In this document: positions 26,830 to 35,188 of the stretch, piece by piece
How positions within the stretch are numbered: the stretch's first letter is position 1
Layout of the letters: each line of letters starts with the position of its first letter
Assembly (NCBI GenBank): GCA_036491125.1
Contig: DASXCO010000238.1
Coordinates: forward strand, 1 to 50,597
Direction: 5' to 3'
DNA length: 50,597 nucleotides
DNA from: Acidimicrobiales bacterium
Lineage (GTDB): Bacteria > Actinomycetota > Acidimicrobiia > Acidimicrobiales > AC-9
Position numbers and translations under genes: made by a program
The notes under the pieces: generated by a model
The model's database searches: none
The model's input: only the letters and a program-made list of their open reading frames with translations
Told to the model about the DNA's origin: nothing

Positions 26830-28086
26830 ATGTCCACAGCTCAGGATGTGCAAGAGGAGTCCGCGGCGCGAGACAGGACCACGACACTCGAGATCGCCGT
26901 CCCGGTCCACAACGAGGAGCGGGATCTCGAACGCAGCGTTCGGGGCCTGCGCGACTACCTCGACACACGCTTTCCCGTCACGACTGTTGTCACCATTGCC
27001 GACAACGCCAGCACGGACGCCACCTGGTCCATCGCCCAGCGGCTTGCCGACGAGCTCGAGGGCGTGCGAGCCATCCGTCTGGATCGCAAGGGGCGGGGCC
27101 GAGCGCTTCGAGCCGTGTGGGGCGCCAGCCCGGCGCGCGTGGTGGCCTACATGGACGTGGATCTCGCCACGGATCTGGACGCGCTGCTTCCGCTGGTCGC
27201 CCCGCTCATCTCCGGACACTCGGACATGGCCATCGGGACGCGCCTGGCACCGGGGGCGCGCGTGGTCAGAGGGCCCAAGCGGGAGATCATCTCCCGCGGC
27301 TACAACCTGATCGTCAGGACGGCGTTGCGGAGCCATTTCAGCGACGCCCAGTGTGGTTTCAAGGCAGCGCGGACGGACGCGGCCAGAGCGCTGCTGCCGC
27401 TGGTCGAGGACGACGAGTGGTTCTTCGACACCGAGCTCCTCGTCCTGGCCGAGCGCAACGGCCTCCGCATCCACGAGGTCGCTGTCGACTGGGTCGACCG
27501 CACCGAGTCGCGCGTCGACATCGCCCAGACGGCAGCCGCCGACCTCAGGGGCATCGGGCGCCTCGTCCGCGGCTTCGCCTCGGGGAGAGGGGTCGCCGGG
27601 AGCAGTGTCGCCGGACTTCGGCGCTCCTACCCGGGCGACGAGGTGGCGAGCTTCGCCCGCATCGGCGCCCTCAGCACCGTCGCCTGGTTGCTGCTGTGGC
27701 TGGCGCTGCGGCCCGCGCTCGGCGCCTTCGCTGCCAACGCCTTGGCCCTCGTCGTCTGCTCGGTGCCGAACACCGCCGCCAACTGGCGGCTCACGTTCGC
27801 GGGACGCGCTCCCTTCAGTCGCCAGGACCAGATCGTCGGCGGGCTGGCCGTTCTGGCCGCCAGCCTCGCGGCGACCACCTTCGCGCTGGCCGTGGCCCTC
27901 GGCGCCGGGGCCACGTCGGCCGCCGCCGAGGGCGTGGCCCTGCTGCTCGCCAACGGACTCGTCGCCTTCATCCGGTTCGTGCTCTTGCGGGCGTGGGTCT
28001 TCGGCGGTCGCGCCGGACCGGGAGGCCAGCCGGGCCACGAACCCTCGCCTGCGGGGAGCGGAAGCGCCGGGAGCGCCGGGTCATGA
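26830..28086 (+). CDS. Family 2 glycosyltransferase fused to GtrA-like membrane domain
   Basis: A 418-residue polyprenyl-phosphate sugar transferase. The catalytic GT2 domain covers residues 1-~240: IAVPVHNEERDLERSVRGL, VTIADNASTDATW, the metal-binding VVAYMDVDLATDLDALL, and DDEWFFDTELLVLAERNG with the catalytic acid. A GtrA-like four-helix domain follows (residues ~265-395: FARIGALSTVAWLLLWLALRP, NTAANWRLTFAGR, ending FIRFVLLRAWVF). This pairs a dolichyl-phosphate-mannose-synthase-like enzyme with a lipid-sugar translocator. Its ATGA overlap with the downstream ArnT-like transferase indicates a supply-and-use unit for cell-surface glycosylation. Confidence 0.92.
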   Translation: MSTAQDVQEESAARDRTTTLEIAVPVHNEERDLERSVRGLRDYLDTRFPVTTVVTIADNASTDATWSIAQRLADELEGVRAIRLDRKGRGRALRAVWGASPARVVAYMDVDLATDLDALLPLVAPLISGHSDMAIGTRLAPGARVVRGPKREIISRGYNLIVRTALRSHFSDAQCGFKAARTDAARALLPLVEDDEWFFDTELLVLAERNGLRIHEVAVDWVDRTESRVDIAQTAAADLRGIGRLVRGFASGRGVAGSSVAGLRRSYPGDEVASFARIGALSTVAWLLLWLALRPALGAFAANALALVVCSVPNTAANWRLTFAGRAPFSRQDQIVGGLAVLAASLAATTFALAVALGAGATSAAAEGVALLLANGLVAFIRFVLLRAWVFGGRAGPGGQPGHEPSPAGSGSAGSAGS

Positions 28087-30200
28087 GCACGCCGACCGTC
28101 ATCGTCAGCCAGCCCGACCACGCGCCGTACGCGGACTCGTCGTCGCCGACGCCGCCCGAACGCCAGGCCTGGTGGAGACGCCCGGGGCGGCCGGCCTGGG
28201 CCCTCCCCGCCCTGGGTGCCATCCTCCTCGTGGCCGCCGGGCTGTACACGTGGGACCTGTCGAGCAATGGCATGGGCAACACGTTCTACGCCGCTGCCGT
28301 CAAGTCCGGCACGGAAAGCTGGAAGGCCTTCCTCTTCGGGTCGATCGACCCGGGATCGTTCATCACGGTGGACAAGCCGCCGGCGTCGCTCTGGGTCATG
28401 GAGCTGTCCGGACGCATCTTCGGGTTCAGCTCGTGGAGCATGCTCCTACCCGAGGCGCTTGCCGGGATCGGCTCGGTGTACCTGCTGCACCGGACGGTGC
28501 GGAAGTGGGCGGGGGAGCTGGCAGCCGTCCTGGCCGCCCTGGCCCTGGCCCTGACCCCGGTGGCGACCCTGATGTTCCGCGTCAACGACCCTGACGCGTT
28601 CCTCACCTTCCTGCTGGTCGCGTCGGCGGCCGCCCTGTGGGCTGCGCTCGAGTCGGGCAGGACCCGGTGGCTCGTGCTCTGCGGATCGTTGATCGGCTTG
28701 GCCTTCATCACCAAGATGCTCGAGGCCTTCATCGTCCTGCCTGCCTTCGGGTTGGTGTACCTGATCTGCGCCGACACCCCGCTCAAGCGTCGGGTCGTGC
28801 AGCTTCTCTGGGCGGGTCTCGCCCTCGTGGTGTCGTCGGGCTGGTGGGTGGCCGTCGTCCAGCTCTGGCCCGCCGGGTCGCGGCCCTATGTGGGGGGAAG
28901 CACCGACAACTCCGAGCTGAACCTCATCTTCGGCTACAACGGCTTCTCCCGGGTCTTCGGCTCCGGGGGCTCGGGGCCCGGAGGCGGAGGGGGCGGTGGC
29001 GGCAGCTTCGGTGGCTCGCCGGGCTGGCTGCGCATGTTCAACGACATCGTGGGCGGCCAGATCTCCTGGCTCATCCCCTTCGCCCTCGCCGGTCTGGTGG
29101 CGGGACTGTGGCTCACCAGGCGCGCCCGCCGCACGGACCTGGCCCGCGCCGGCTGGATTCTCTTCGGGGGCTGGACGGTGGTCGAGATGGCCGTCTTCTC
29201 CGAGGCCAAGGGGATCTGGCACCCCTACTACACCGTCGCACTGGCACCGCCCATCGCTGCCGCCGCCGGCGCCGGCGCGCTCGCCATGTGGCGGGCCGGG
29301 CGTCAGACACGCTGGCTGGCGTGGGTCCTGCCCGTGGCCGTGATCGCCACCGCGGCATGGGCCGCCGTCCTGTTGGGGCGGACGCCCGGTTACGACACGT
29401 GGCTTCCTCCCCTTCTGCTCGTCGGCGGCATCGGCTCGGCGGTCGTGCTCGGGATCGCCGCGCTTGGTCACACACGCCGTCGGCTGGTCGTCGCCGGCGC
29501 CGGCGTCGTCGCCACCGCCAGCCTCCTGGCCGGCCCGGCCGCCTACTCGCTCACCACTGTCGGTAACCCGCCGACGGGAGCGCTCGCCTCGGCGGGCCCC
29601 GCTGTGGTCGCCGGTGGCCCGGGCGGCGGTCCTGGCGCGGGCGTCCCGCCCGGCGCCGGCGGGTTCCCCGGCCCTCGCGGCGGTGGCTTCGCTGGGCCGC
29701 CCGGCGGCAGCGGCTTCACTGGTGGCACCCGACCGCAATTGCCGGGGGCGTCTGGTGCGGCTGGTGCGGCCGGGCCCGGAGCCGGCTCAGCCGGGCGGAC
29801 GGGTGCCGGCATCGGTCGGGGCACGGTCAGCACCGCGCTGATCTCGTACCTCCGATCCCACCAGGGCTCGGCCAAGTACCTCGTCGCCGTCAGCGGGTCG
29901 CAGGCGTCAGCCCCGATCATCCTGGCCACGGGCCAACCCGTCATCACCATGGGCGGCTTCAACGGCTCCGATCCGGCTCCGACGCTGGCCCAGCTACAGG
30001 CCCTGGTGTCGTCGGGCCAGGTGCACTACATCCTGCTCGGGGGCGGGGGCCCGGGGGCCGGCGGCGGCGCGCCCGGCGGCAACCAGGCAGGCAACGCCAA
30101 CCGTTCCGCCATCGACCAGTGGGTGACATCCCACGGCACGGTTGTCCCCTCCTCCGACTACGGCGGGAGCAGCAGCGGGACCTTGTACCACGTCGGATGA
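28083..30200 (+). CDS. ArnT/PMT-like glycosyltransferase family 39 membrane protein
   Basis: A 705-residue GT39/GT-C enzyme that transfers a sugar from polyprenyl phosphate outside the membrane. TM1 (ALGAILLVAAGLYTWDLSSNGMGNTFYAAAVKSG) is followed by the loop FGSIDPGSFITVDKPPASLWVMEL, the family's conserved acidic/DKPP region. Eleven to twelve helices follow, with a Gly-rich periplasmic loop at about residue 295. The C-terminal ~190 residues are a Gly/Pro-rich linker then a soluble domain (TALISYLRSHQGSAKYLVAVSGSQ, QPVITMGGFNGSDPAPTLAQLQALV), typical of actinobacterial and Chloroflexi homologues. It starts inside the GT2 stop codon. Confidence 0.94.
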   Translation: MSTPTVIVSQPDHAPYADSSSPTPPERQAWWRRPGRPAWALPALGAILLVAAGLYTWDLSSNGMGNTFYAAAVKSGTESWKAFLFGSIDPGSFITVDKPPASLWVMELSGRIFGFSSWSMLLPEALAGIGSVYLLHRTVRKWAGELAAVLAALALALTPVATLMFRVNDPDAFLTFLLVASAAALWAALESGRTRWLVLCGSLIGLAFITKMLEAFIVLPAFGLVYLICADTPLKRRVVQLLWAGLALVVSSGWWVAVVQLWPAGSRPYVGGSTDNSELNLIFGYNGFSRVFGSGGSGPGGGGGGGGSFGGSPGWLRMFNDIVGGQISWLIPFALAGLVAGLWLTRRARRTDLARAGWILFGGWTVVEMAVFSEAKGIWHPYYTVALAPPIAAAAGAGALAMWRAGRQTRWLAWVLPVAVIATAAWAAVLLGRTPGYDTWLPPLLLVGGIGSAVVLGIAALGHTRRRLVVAGAGVVATASLLAGPAAYSLTTVGNPPTGALASAGPAVVAGGPGGGPGAGVPPGAGGFPGPRGGGFAGPPGGSGFTGGTRPQLPGASGAAGAAGPGAGSAGRTGAGIGRGTVSTALISYLRSHQGSAKYLVAVSGSQASAPIILATGQPVITMGGFNGSDPAPTLAQLQALVSSGQVHYILLGGGGPGAGGGAPGGNQAGNANRSAIDQWVTSHGTVVPSSDYGGSSSGTLYHVG

Positions 30201-30228
30201 CCGCGAGATCCTCAGCATCCTTGCGGTC
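30199..30228 (+). repeat. Weak inverted repeat after the GT39 stop codon
   Basis: GACCGC (30199-30204) and GCGGTC (30223-30228) form a 6 bp stem with an 18 nt loop directly at the end of the transferase gene. There is no T-tract, so terminator function is only possible. The rest of 30201-30453 holds no convincing gene. Confidence 0.3.
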
Positions 30229-30411
30229 GGTGGACCCTCCGTCCTTGGTTCTCTCGCAACCGATCACCGTGCGGAGCTCCTCCTCGACCTGTCGCGTTCC
30301 TGCACGGTCGGGCTCGCCCGCCTCCGGGTCGTCACCGAGGTTTCGCCGGCGCGTGGGCCGTCGGCCATCTCCTGGTCGATCTGGCGCCACCTCGACCTCT
30401 TATGGTCGACA

Positions 30412-30426
30412 TCGGCCTCAGGCCGA
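30412..30426. promoter_or_regulatory. Perfect palindrome upstream of surE
   Basis: TCGGCCT-C-AGGCCGA is a 7+7 bp inverted repeat centred on one base, 28 bp before the SurE GTG. It could be an operator for a dimeric repressor. The protein that would bind is unknown. Confidence 0.4.
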
Positions 30427-30453
30427 GCGAGACGAGGGAGAGGAACGCTCAAC

Positions 30454-31257
30454 GTGCGAGTGCTGGTGACCAACGACGACGGCATCAACGCTCGCGGCCT
30501 GGAGGAGCTCGCCACGGCCCTCGACGAGCATGGCCACGATGTGGTGGTGGCAGCCCCCATGCACGACTGCAGCGGCTACGGCGCGGCGATCGGCCCGATC
30601 CATCTGACGGGTCGGGTGTCGTGCAAAGAGGTGATCGTGGGCGATCTCGCCCACGTGCCCGCCTACGCAATCGACGGCCCGCCGGCGCTGGCCGTGCTCG
30701 CCGCGTGCCAGGGAGGCTTCGGGATCCCGCCCACACTGGTTGTCTCGGGGATCAATGCCGGCGCCAACACCGGGGCGGCCATCCTGCACTCGGGCACGGT
30801 CGGGGCTGCGCTCACGGCTGCCAACCAGGGCTTCCCGGCCGTCGCCCTGAGCCTCGCCCACGGGCCCGACCCCTCGTGGCGCACGGCGGCGGCCGTGTCA
30901 GCGTCGATCGTCGAGTGGCTGGGCGCGGTGGGGGCCATTGATCGGCCCATCGTGCTCAACGTGAACGTGCCGAACCTCGCCCTGCGCTGGCTGCGCGGCG
31001 TACGGATCGGCACAGTCGCCAGCGGCGGGATCACCCAGGCTGGCTTCGTTCCTGCCGCAGGCGGACACCTGCAGATCGAGATGACATCGCCGGGGATGCC
31101 GCCGTTGCCCGGCACTGACAGCGCTCTGGTGTCGGCCGGCTACGTGGCCGTCACCGAGCTCCAAGGCATCCGCGGTCACCACGACACGATGCTCGGTCCC
31201 CTGCCGGCCCAGATCGAGGACACCATCCAGCAGACCTTCCAAAGCGTCTTGTCCTAG
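30454..31257 (+). CDS. surE: 5'/3'-nucleotidase SurE
   Basis: A 267-residue metal-dependent phosphatase acting on nucleoside 5'- and 3'-monophosphates. The N-terminal VRVLVTNDDGINARGLEELATAL is the diagnostic metal site (Asp pair of NDDG). Then come PMHDCSGYGAAIGP, corresponding to the conserved S-G-x-S/G loop, and PTLVVSGINAGANTGAAILHSGTVGAALTAANQGFPAVALS, the SGIN(x)G(x)N metal-binding Asn region. The GTG at 30454 follows GAGGGAGAGG and begins the beta-1 strand, so it is preferred over an in-frame upstream start at 30142. The Asn and Asp ligands are all present. Confidence 0.95.
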   Translation: MRVLVTNDDGINARGLEELATALDEHGHDVVVAAPMHDCSGYGAAIGPIHLTGRVSCKEVIVGDLAHVPAYAIDGPPALAVLAACQGGFGIPPTLVVSGINAGANTGAAILHSGTVGAALTAANQGFPAVALSLAHGPDPSWRTAAAVSASIVEWLGAVGAIDRPIVLNVNVPNLALRWLRGVRIGTVASGGITQAGFVPAAGGHLQIEMTSPGMPPLPGTDSALVSAGYVAVTELQGIRGHHDTMLGPLPAQIEDTIQQTFQSVLS

Positions 31258-31312
31258 GGGTCGCGTCGTCGCTCCGGTTCCCCGCGACCGCGGGGCCTAA
31301 CCTACGACCAGG

Positions 31313-32305
31313 ATGTCACGGGTCGAGCGGCTCGCCAGGGCGGTGGACGGCTTCCAGCAGCGGCACCGGCCGATCGCTTTCCTCTACGGGGTGGTCAAGA
31401 AGTTCGGCGACGACAAGGCGTCGTCGCTCGCCGCCCTCCTGGTGTACTACGCCCTTCTCTCGCTCTTCCCGCTGCTCCTGATCCTCGTGACCGTGCTCGG
31501 CCTGGTGGCGGGGAGCGACCCGAGCGTCGAAGCGCACATCCTCAACTCGGCGTTGAAGCAATTCCCGGTGATCGGCGACCAGCTCCGCTCGAACGTCCAC
31601 GCCTTGGAGCGAAACTCGGCGCCCGGCCTCGCCGTCGGGTTGCTCTGGCTCGTGTGGAGCTCGGTCGGCGTGAGTCAGAGCGGCCAGTACGCCATGGCCG
31701 AGGTCTGGAACATCCGGGGCGTGCGCCGACCGGGCTTCTGGGCCCGTCTGGTTCGCAGCGGGCTGTTCATCGTGCTGCTGGCTGGCTTCCTGGTCGTCAG
31801 CACCGGGCTCGCATGGCTGGCGAGCTACCCCAGTCACGGGCTCAGCCTCGTGTGGCGCGTGGGCGGCGGTGTCGTCGCGGGCGTCGTCAACTCGGCAACC
31901 TACCTGGCGGCCTTCCGGGTCCTCACCCCGGGCGGGGTCAGGCTCCGGCAGCTCGTACCGGGATCGGTCATCGGCGGGGTGGCCTGGACGGTGCTCCAGA
32001 CCGTGGGCGGCTACCTCGTCGGTCGCTACATCCGGGACGCGACGCCGGTCTACGGGTTCTTCGCTGTCATCCTGGGGCTGATCTTCTGGATCTACCTCGG
32101 CGCCCAGGTCACTCTCTACTGCGCCGAGCTCAACGTCGTGCTCGCTCGGCGCTGGTGGCCGCGGGGCCTGGTGCAGCCGCCGTTGACCGTCGCCGACAAG
32201 GAGGTGCTGGTCGCCCTGGCCAAGGAAGAGGAGCGCTTCGCGGACCAGGACGTCCAGGTCCGGTTCGCCGAGCCATCCCGCCGTCCCACCAGAGGCGATG
32301 AGTGA
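31313..32305 (+). CDS. YihY/BrkB family membrane protein
   Basis: A 330-residue inner-membrane protein. The family start is visible as FGDDKASSLAALLVYYALLSLFPLLLILVTVLGLVAG, with the conserved A-x-x-YY-ALLSLFPLLL. Then comes LLWLVWSSVGVSQSGQYAMAEVWNIRGVRRPGFWARLV, and the end has VYGFFAVILGLIFWIYLGAQVTLYCAELNVVLARRWWPRG, the hallmark helix with AE-N. About six helices are apparent. Function is not established; the old ribonuclease BN assignment was withdrawn. It is convergent with the DUF2277 gene, with a palindrome between the two ends. Confidence 0.93.
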   Translation: MSRVERLARAVDGFQQRHRPIAFLYGVVKKFGDDKASSLAALLVYYALLSLFPLLLILVTVLGLVAGSDPSVEAHILNSALKQFPVIGDQLRSNVHALERNSAPGLAVGLLWLVWSSVGVSQSGQYAMAEVWNIRGVRRPGFWARLVRSGLFIVLLAGFLVVSTGLAWLASYPSHGLSLVWRVGGGVVAGVVNSATYLAAFRVLTPGGVRLRQLVPGSVIGGVAWTVLQTVGGYLVGRYIRDATPVYGFFAVILGLIFWIYLGAQVTLYCAELNVVLARRWWPRGLVQPPLTVADKEVLVALAKEEERFADQDVQVRFAEPSRRPTRGDE

Positions 32306-32320
32306 GCGCCGACAGAGACT

Positions 32321-32336
32321 CGCCTGAGCTCAGGCG
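32321..32336. terminator. Perfect palindrome between convergent genes
   Basis: CGCCTGAG-CTCAGGCG is a 16 bp perfect palindrome between the YihY stop at 32305 and the DUF2277 stop codon at 32330-32332, partly overlapping the latter. It is a candidate bidirectional terminator, but no T-tract flanks it. Confidence 0.4.
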
Positions 32337-32542
32337 GAGCGCCTGCCGGTGGAGGAGATGTCGGTGAGGAGGCGACGCACCGACTCGGAGATCTCGTCGA
32401 CGGCGCCCTCGAACGCGTCCTTGTTTGCTTGCGAGGGCTGGCGGTAACCGGAGACCTTGCGAACGAACTGGAGCGCAGCCGCCCTGACCTCCTCGTCGCT
32501 CGCGTCCGTGGGGCCTCTCAGCGTGACGATGCTTCGGCACAT
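32330..32542 (-). CDS. DUF2277 family protein
   Basis: A 70-residue protein matching DUF2277 from end to end: MCRSIVTLRGPTDASDEEVRAAALQFVRKVSGYRQPSQANKDAFEGAVDEISESVRRLL. The MCR(S/N)I start, the conserved Arg in TLR and the VRKVSG-RxPS motif are the family's defining features. It is small, soluble and helical; no function is known. The ATG at 32542 is fixed by the MCRSI motif. Confidence 0.9.
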   Translation of the reverse strand: MCRSIVTLRGPTDASDEEVRAAALQFVRKVSGYRQPSQANKDAFEGAVDEISESVRRLLTDISSTGRRSA

Positions 32543-32611
32543 GCGGAGAGCCTTGCACAGAACCTGACTCTTCAAACGCCGCGCCGCACTCCTGTGGGCA
32601 AGACTCGGGGG

Positions 32612-33532
32612 ATGGCCTTCGAGGACGTGGTCGAGGAGCTGTACGGCCTCGACGCCGCCGAGTTCGTCGCCACCCGGGACGGACGGGCTCGGGAGGCCCG
32701 CGGCGCCGGTGACCGGGCTGTCGCCGACCAGGTCAAGGGGTTGAAGCGACCCTCGGCGGCCGCGTGGGTGGTCAACATCCTCGTCCGCCAGCGCCCCCGC
32801 GAGATCGAGCGGCTGTTGGGCTTCGGTCTGTCCTTCCGCGAGGCGCAGGCGAACCTGGCCGGCGACGAGCTGCGCCGGCTCGGCCGTCAGCGTCACCAGG
32901 TACTCGGCGCCCTCGGTCAGGAGGCGCGCCGTCTCGCCGAGGAGCGGGGCCAGTCGGTGAGCCAGGCCGTCCAGCGAGAGGTGGAGAGCACGCTCGACGC
33001 CGCCCTGACCGACGAGGGCGCCGCGGATGCCGTTCGCTCGGGCCGGCTGCTGCGCTCGCTCAGCCACGCCGGCATGGGCCCGGTCGATCTGAGCGGCGCC
33101 ATGGCGGCGCCGGAGATCGGCGTCCGCCCGTCGCCGGCGATCGTCGGGTCGGGGCCAGGGCCCGCCGAGGCCGAGCACCGTCCGACTGCCGAGGACGAGA
33201 AGATCACCGCGGCGCGCGAGGCCCTGGAGGACGCCGATGCCGATGTCGAGCGGGCGGATCACAGTCTCTCGGTGGCCGAACGGGCCGCCGAGGAGGCCCA
33301 AGGTCGACAGGCCGACGCCGAGCGGCGGGTCCGAGCATTGGAGGAGGATCTTGCCAGTGCCCACGATCAGCTGAGCACGGCGACGGCCCAGGCCGCGCAG
33401 ACCCAGACGGACCGCAAGGCTGCTCGCAAGGCCACCGAAGATGCCCGGCGTCAGGCCAACCGGGCGCGGGCCCGCCTCGGACGCCTCGAGCAGACCGGTC
33501 TGCGCGTCGTCCGCGACCCGGACGACCCCTAG
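32612..33532 (+). CDS. Coiled-coil protein of unknown function
   Basis: A 306-residue soluble protein. Residues 1-~150 are helical and resemble an actinobacterial hypothetical group beginning VEELYGLDAAEFVATRDGRAREARGAGDRAVADQVKGLKRPSAAAWVVNIL. From about residue 195 to the end it is a long, charged coiled coil (EDEKITAAREALEDADADVERADHSLSVAERAAEEA, then repeated A/Q/E/R heptads). A Pro/Gly hinge lies near residue 170-185. I do not recognise a catalytic motif. The ATG at 32612 fits the conserved N-terminus. It may have a structural or nucleoid-related role, but that is speculation. Confidence 0.75.
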   Translation: MAFEDVVEELYGLDAAEFVATRDGRAREARGAGDRAVADQVKGLKRPSAAAWVVNILVRQRPREIERLLGFGLSFREAQANLAGDELRRLGRQRHQVLGALGQEARRLAEERGQSVSQAVQREVESTLDAALTDEGAADAVRSGRLLRSLSHAGMGPVDLSGAMAAPEIGVRPSPAIVGSGPGPAEAEHRPTAEDEKITAAREALEDADADVERADHSLSVAERAAEEAQGRQADAERRVRALEEDLASAHDQLSTATAQAAQTQTDRKAARKATEDARRQANRARARLGRLEQTGLRVVRDPDDP

Positions 33533-33623
33533 ACGCGACGAGAACGACCGGCGCCGCGCCCTGCAACCGTTCTGGCGGCAACGTCGCCCGCCGCCGCGCG
33601 CTACGACCCTGCGGCCCCGGCGG

Positions 33624-33638
33624 CCCGCTCAGAGCGGG
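33624..33638. terminator. Hairpin overlapping the end of the fatty acid operon
   Basis: CCCGCTC-A-GAGCGGG is a 7+7 bp inverted repeat overlapping the accD-type stop codon (33629-33631) between convergent genes. The loop would be strained and no T-tract follows, so termination is only suggested. Confidence 0.35.
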
Positions 33639-35188
33639 ACGTTGCCGTGCTTGCGGGTCGGCGGCTCCTCGACCTTGGTCGCCAGCAGCTCGAGGGCGCC
33701 GGTGAGCACGGCCCGGGTGTCGGTGGGGTCGATGACGTCGTCGACATAGCCGCGCTCGGCCGCCAGATAGGGATTGAGGTGGCGGTCGCGGTACTCCGCC
33801 ACGAGAGCCGCCCGGCGCCCGGCGGGATCGGGCCCCTGGGCCAGCTCCCGGCGGTAGAGAAAGTCGACGGCCCCCTGCGGGTCCATCACGGCCAGCTCGG
33901 CCGAGGGCCAGGCGTAGGCGAGATCAGCGCCGAGCGCCTTCGAGCCCATGACCACGCCGGCGCCGCCGTACGCCTTGCGGGTGATCATCTGGACGCACGG
34001 GACGCTCGCCTCGCAGTAGGCGTACAGGAGCTTGGCCGCGTGGCGAATGATGCCTCCGTGCTCCTGGTCGCTCCCCGGCATGAAGCCGGGCACGTCGACG
34101 AAGGTGACGACGGGGATGTTGAAGCTGTCGCAGGTGCGCACGAAGCGGGCGCCCTTCTCGGCCCCGTCGATGTCGAGGATGCCCGCCAGCACCTGGGGCT
34201 GGTTGGCGACCACGCCCACGACCCGGCCGCCGATGCGAGCGAACGCGCACACGAGGTTGGTCGCCCAGTCCTGGTGGCATTCGAGGAGCTCGCCGTCGTC
34301 GACCACCGCCGCCAGGACCTGCCTCATGTCGTAGGGATGGTCCGACCGAGACGGCATCAGCGCCGAGAGCTGTGGCGTCTTGCGCCGAGGGTCGTCTCCG
34401 CTGTCGACGATGGGCGCAAGCTCCCGGCTGTTGGCCGGGAGGTACCCGAGCAGGCCGCGGACGCCGTCGAGGCAGGCCTTCTCGTCGGCGGAGACGAACG
34501 TCGCCACCCCCGACTTGGTGCTGTGAGTGGTGGCGCCGCCGAGCTCCTCCAGCGTCAGGTCCTCACCCGTCACCGTCTTCACCACGTCGGGACCGGTGAT
34601 GAACATGTGGGCGGTCTCACGGACCATGAAGACGAAATCCGTCATCGCCGGTGAGTACACGGCGCCGCCCGCGCACGGCCCCATGATGACGCTGATCTGC
34701 GGGATCCCCCCCGACGCCGCCACATTGCGCCGGAAGATCTTGGCGTAGCCGTCGAGTGACACCACGCCCTCCTGGATGCGGGCCCCGCCGCCGTCGTTGA
34801 TCCCGATCAGCGGCACTCTGGTCGAGGCGGCCAGGTCCATCAGGGCGTGGATCTTCTCGGCCGTGACCTCACCGAGGGTGCCGCCGAAGAGCGTGAAGTC
34901 CTGCGAGAACACACACACCCTGCGGCCGTCGATGGCGCCGAAGCCGGTCACGACCCCGTCGGTGTAGGGCCGGTCGCCCTCCATCCCCGGATCCTCGCTC
35001 CGGTGCCGGGCCAGCATGCCCAGCTCGTGGAAGGACCCCGTGTCGAGCAGATAGTCGAGCCGTTCCCGAGCCGTCATCTTGCCCTTCGCCCGCTGACGCT
35101 CGACCGCCTTCTCCGAGCCGGCGTGCAGCGCCTCCTGCCGGCGCCGAACGAGCTCGTCGAGCCGCCCGGCCATGGCCGGCTCAGACAT
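33629..35188 (-). CDS. Acyl-CoA carboxylase carboxyltransferase subunit (beta, AccD5-like)
   Basis: A 519-residue carboxyltransferase that moves CO2 from biotin to acetyl-CoA or propionyl-CoA, giving malonyl- or methylmalonyl-CoA. The N-terminus has RQRAKGKMTARERLDYLLDTGSFHELGMLARHR. The N-domain oxyanion loop is GGGARIQEGV, followed by SVIMGPCAGGAVYSPAMTDFVFMV. The C-domain has VDVPGFMPGSDQEHGGIIRHAAKLLYAY and ITRKAYGGAGVVMGSKALGAD, ending RKHGNVPL. All hallmark blocks of the hexameric beta subunit are intact. It overlaps the acyltransferase by 8 nt and is the last gene of the operon. The biotin-carrying alpha subunit is not in the window. Confidence 0.95.
   Translation of the reverse strand: MSEPAMAGRLDELVRRRQEALHAGSEKAVERQRAKGKMTARERLDYLLDTGSFHELGMLARHRSEDPGMEGDRPYTDGVVTGFGAIDGRRVCVFSQDFTLFGGTLGEVTAEKIHALMDLAASTRVPLIGINDGGGARIQEGVVSLDGYAKIFRRNVAASGGIPQISVIMGPCAGGAVYSPAMTDFVFMVRETAHMFITGPDVVKTVTGEDLTLEELGGATTHSTKSGVATFVSADEKACLDGVRGLLGYLPANSRELAPIVDSGDDPRRKTPQLSALMPSRSDHPYDMRQVLAAVVDDGELLECHQDWATNLVCAFARIGGRVVGVVANQPQVLAGILDIDGAEKGARFVRTCDSFNIPVVTFVDVPGFMPGSDQEHGGIIRHAAKLLYAYCEASVPCVQMITRKAYGGAGVVMGSKALGADLAYAWPSAELAVMDPQGAVDFLYRRELAQGPDPAGRRAALVAEYRDRHLNPYLAAERGYVDDVIDPTDTRAVLTGALELLATKVEEPPTRKHGNVPL

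Noticed and set aside
28446-29738. A 430-residue minus-strand frame
   Set aside because: Antisense of the GT39 gene, whose helices and motifs are clear.
30201-30453. Possible small gene or extended surE N-terminus
   Set aside because: In-frame extension has no family resemblance, and a strong ribosome site precedes the GTG at 30454.
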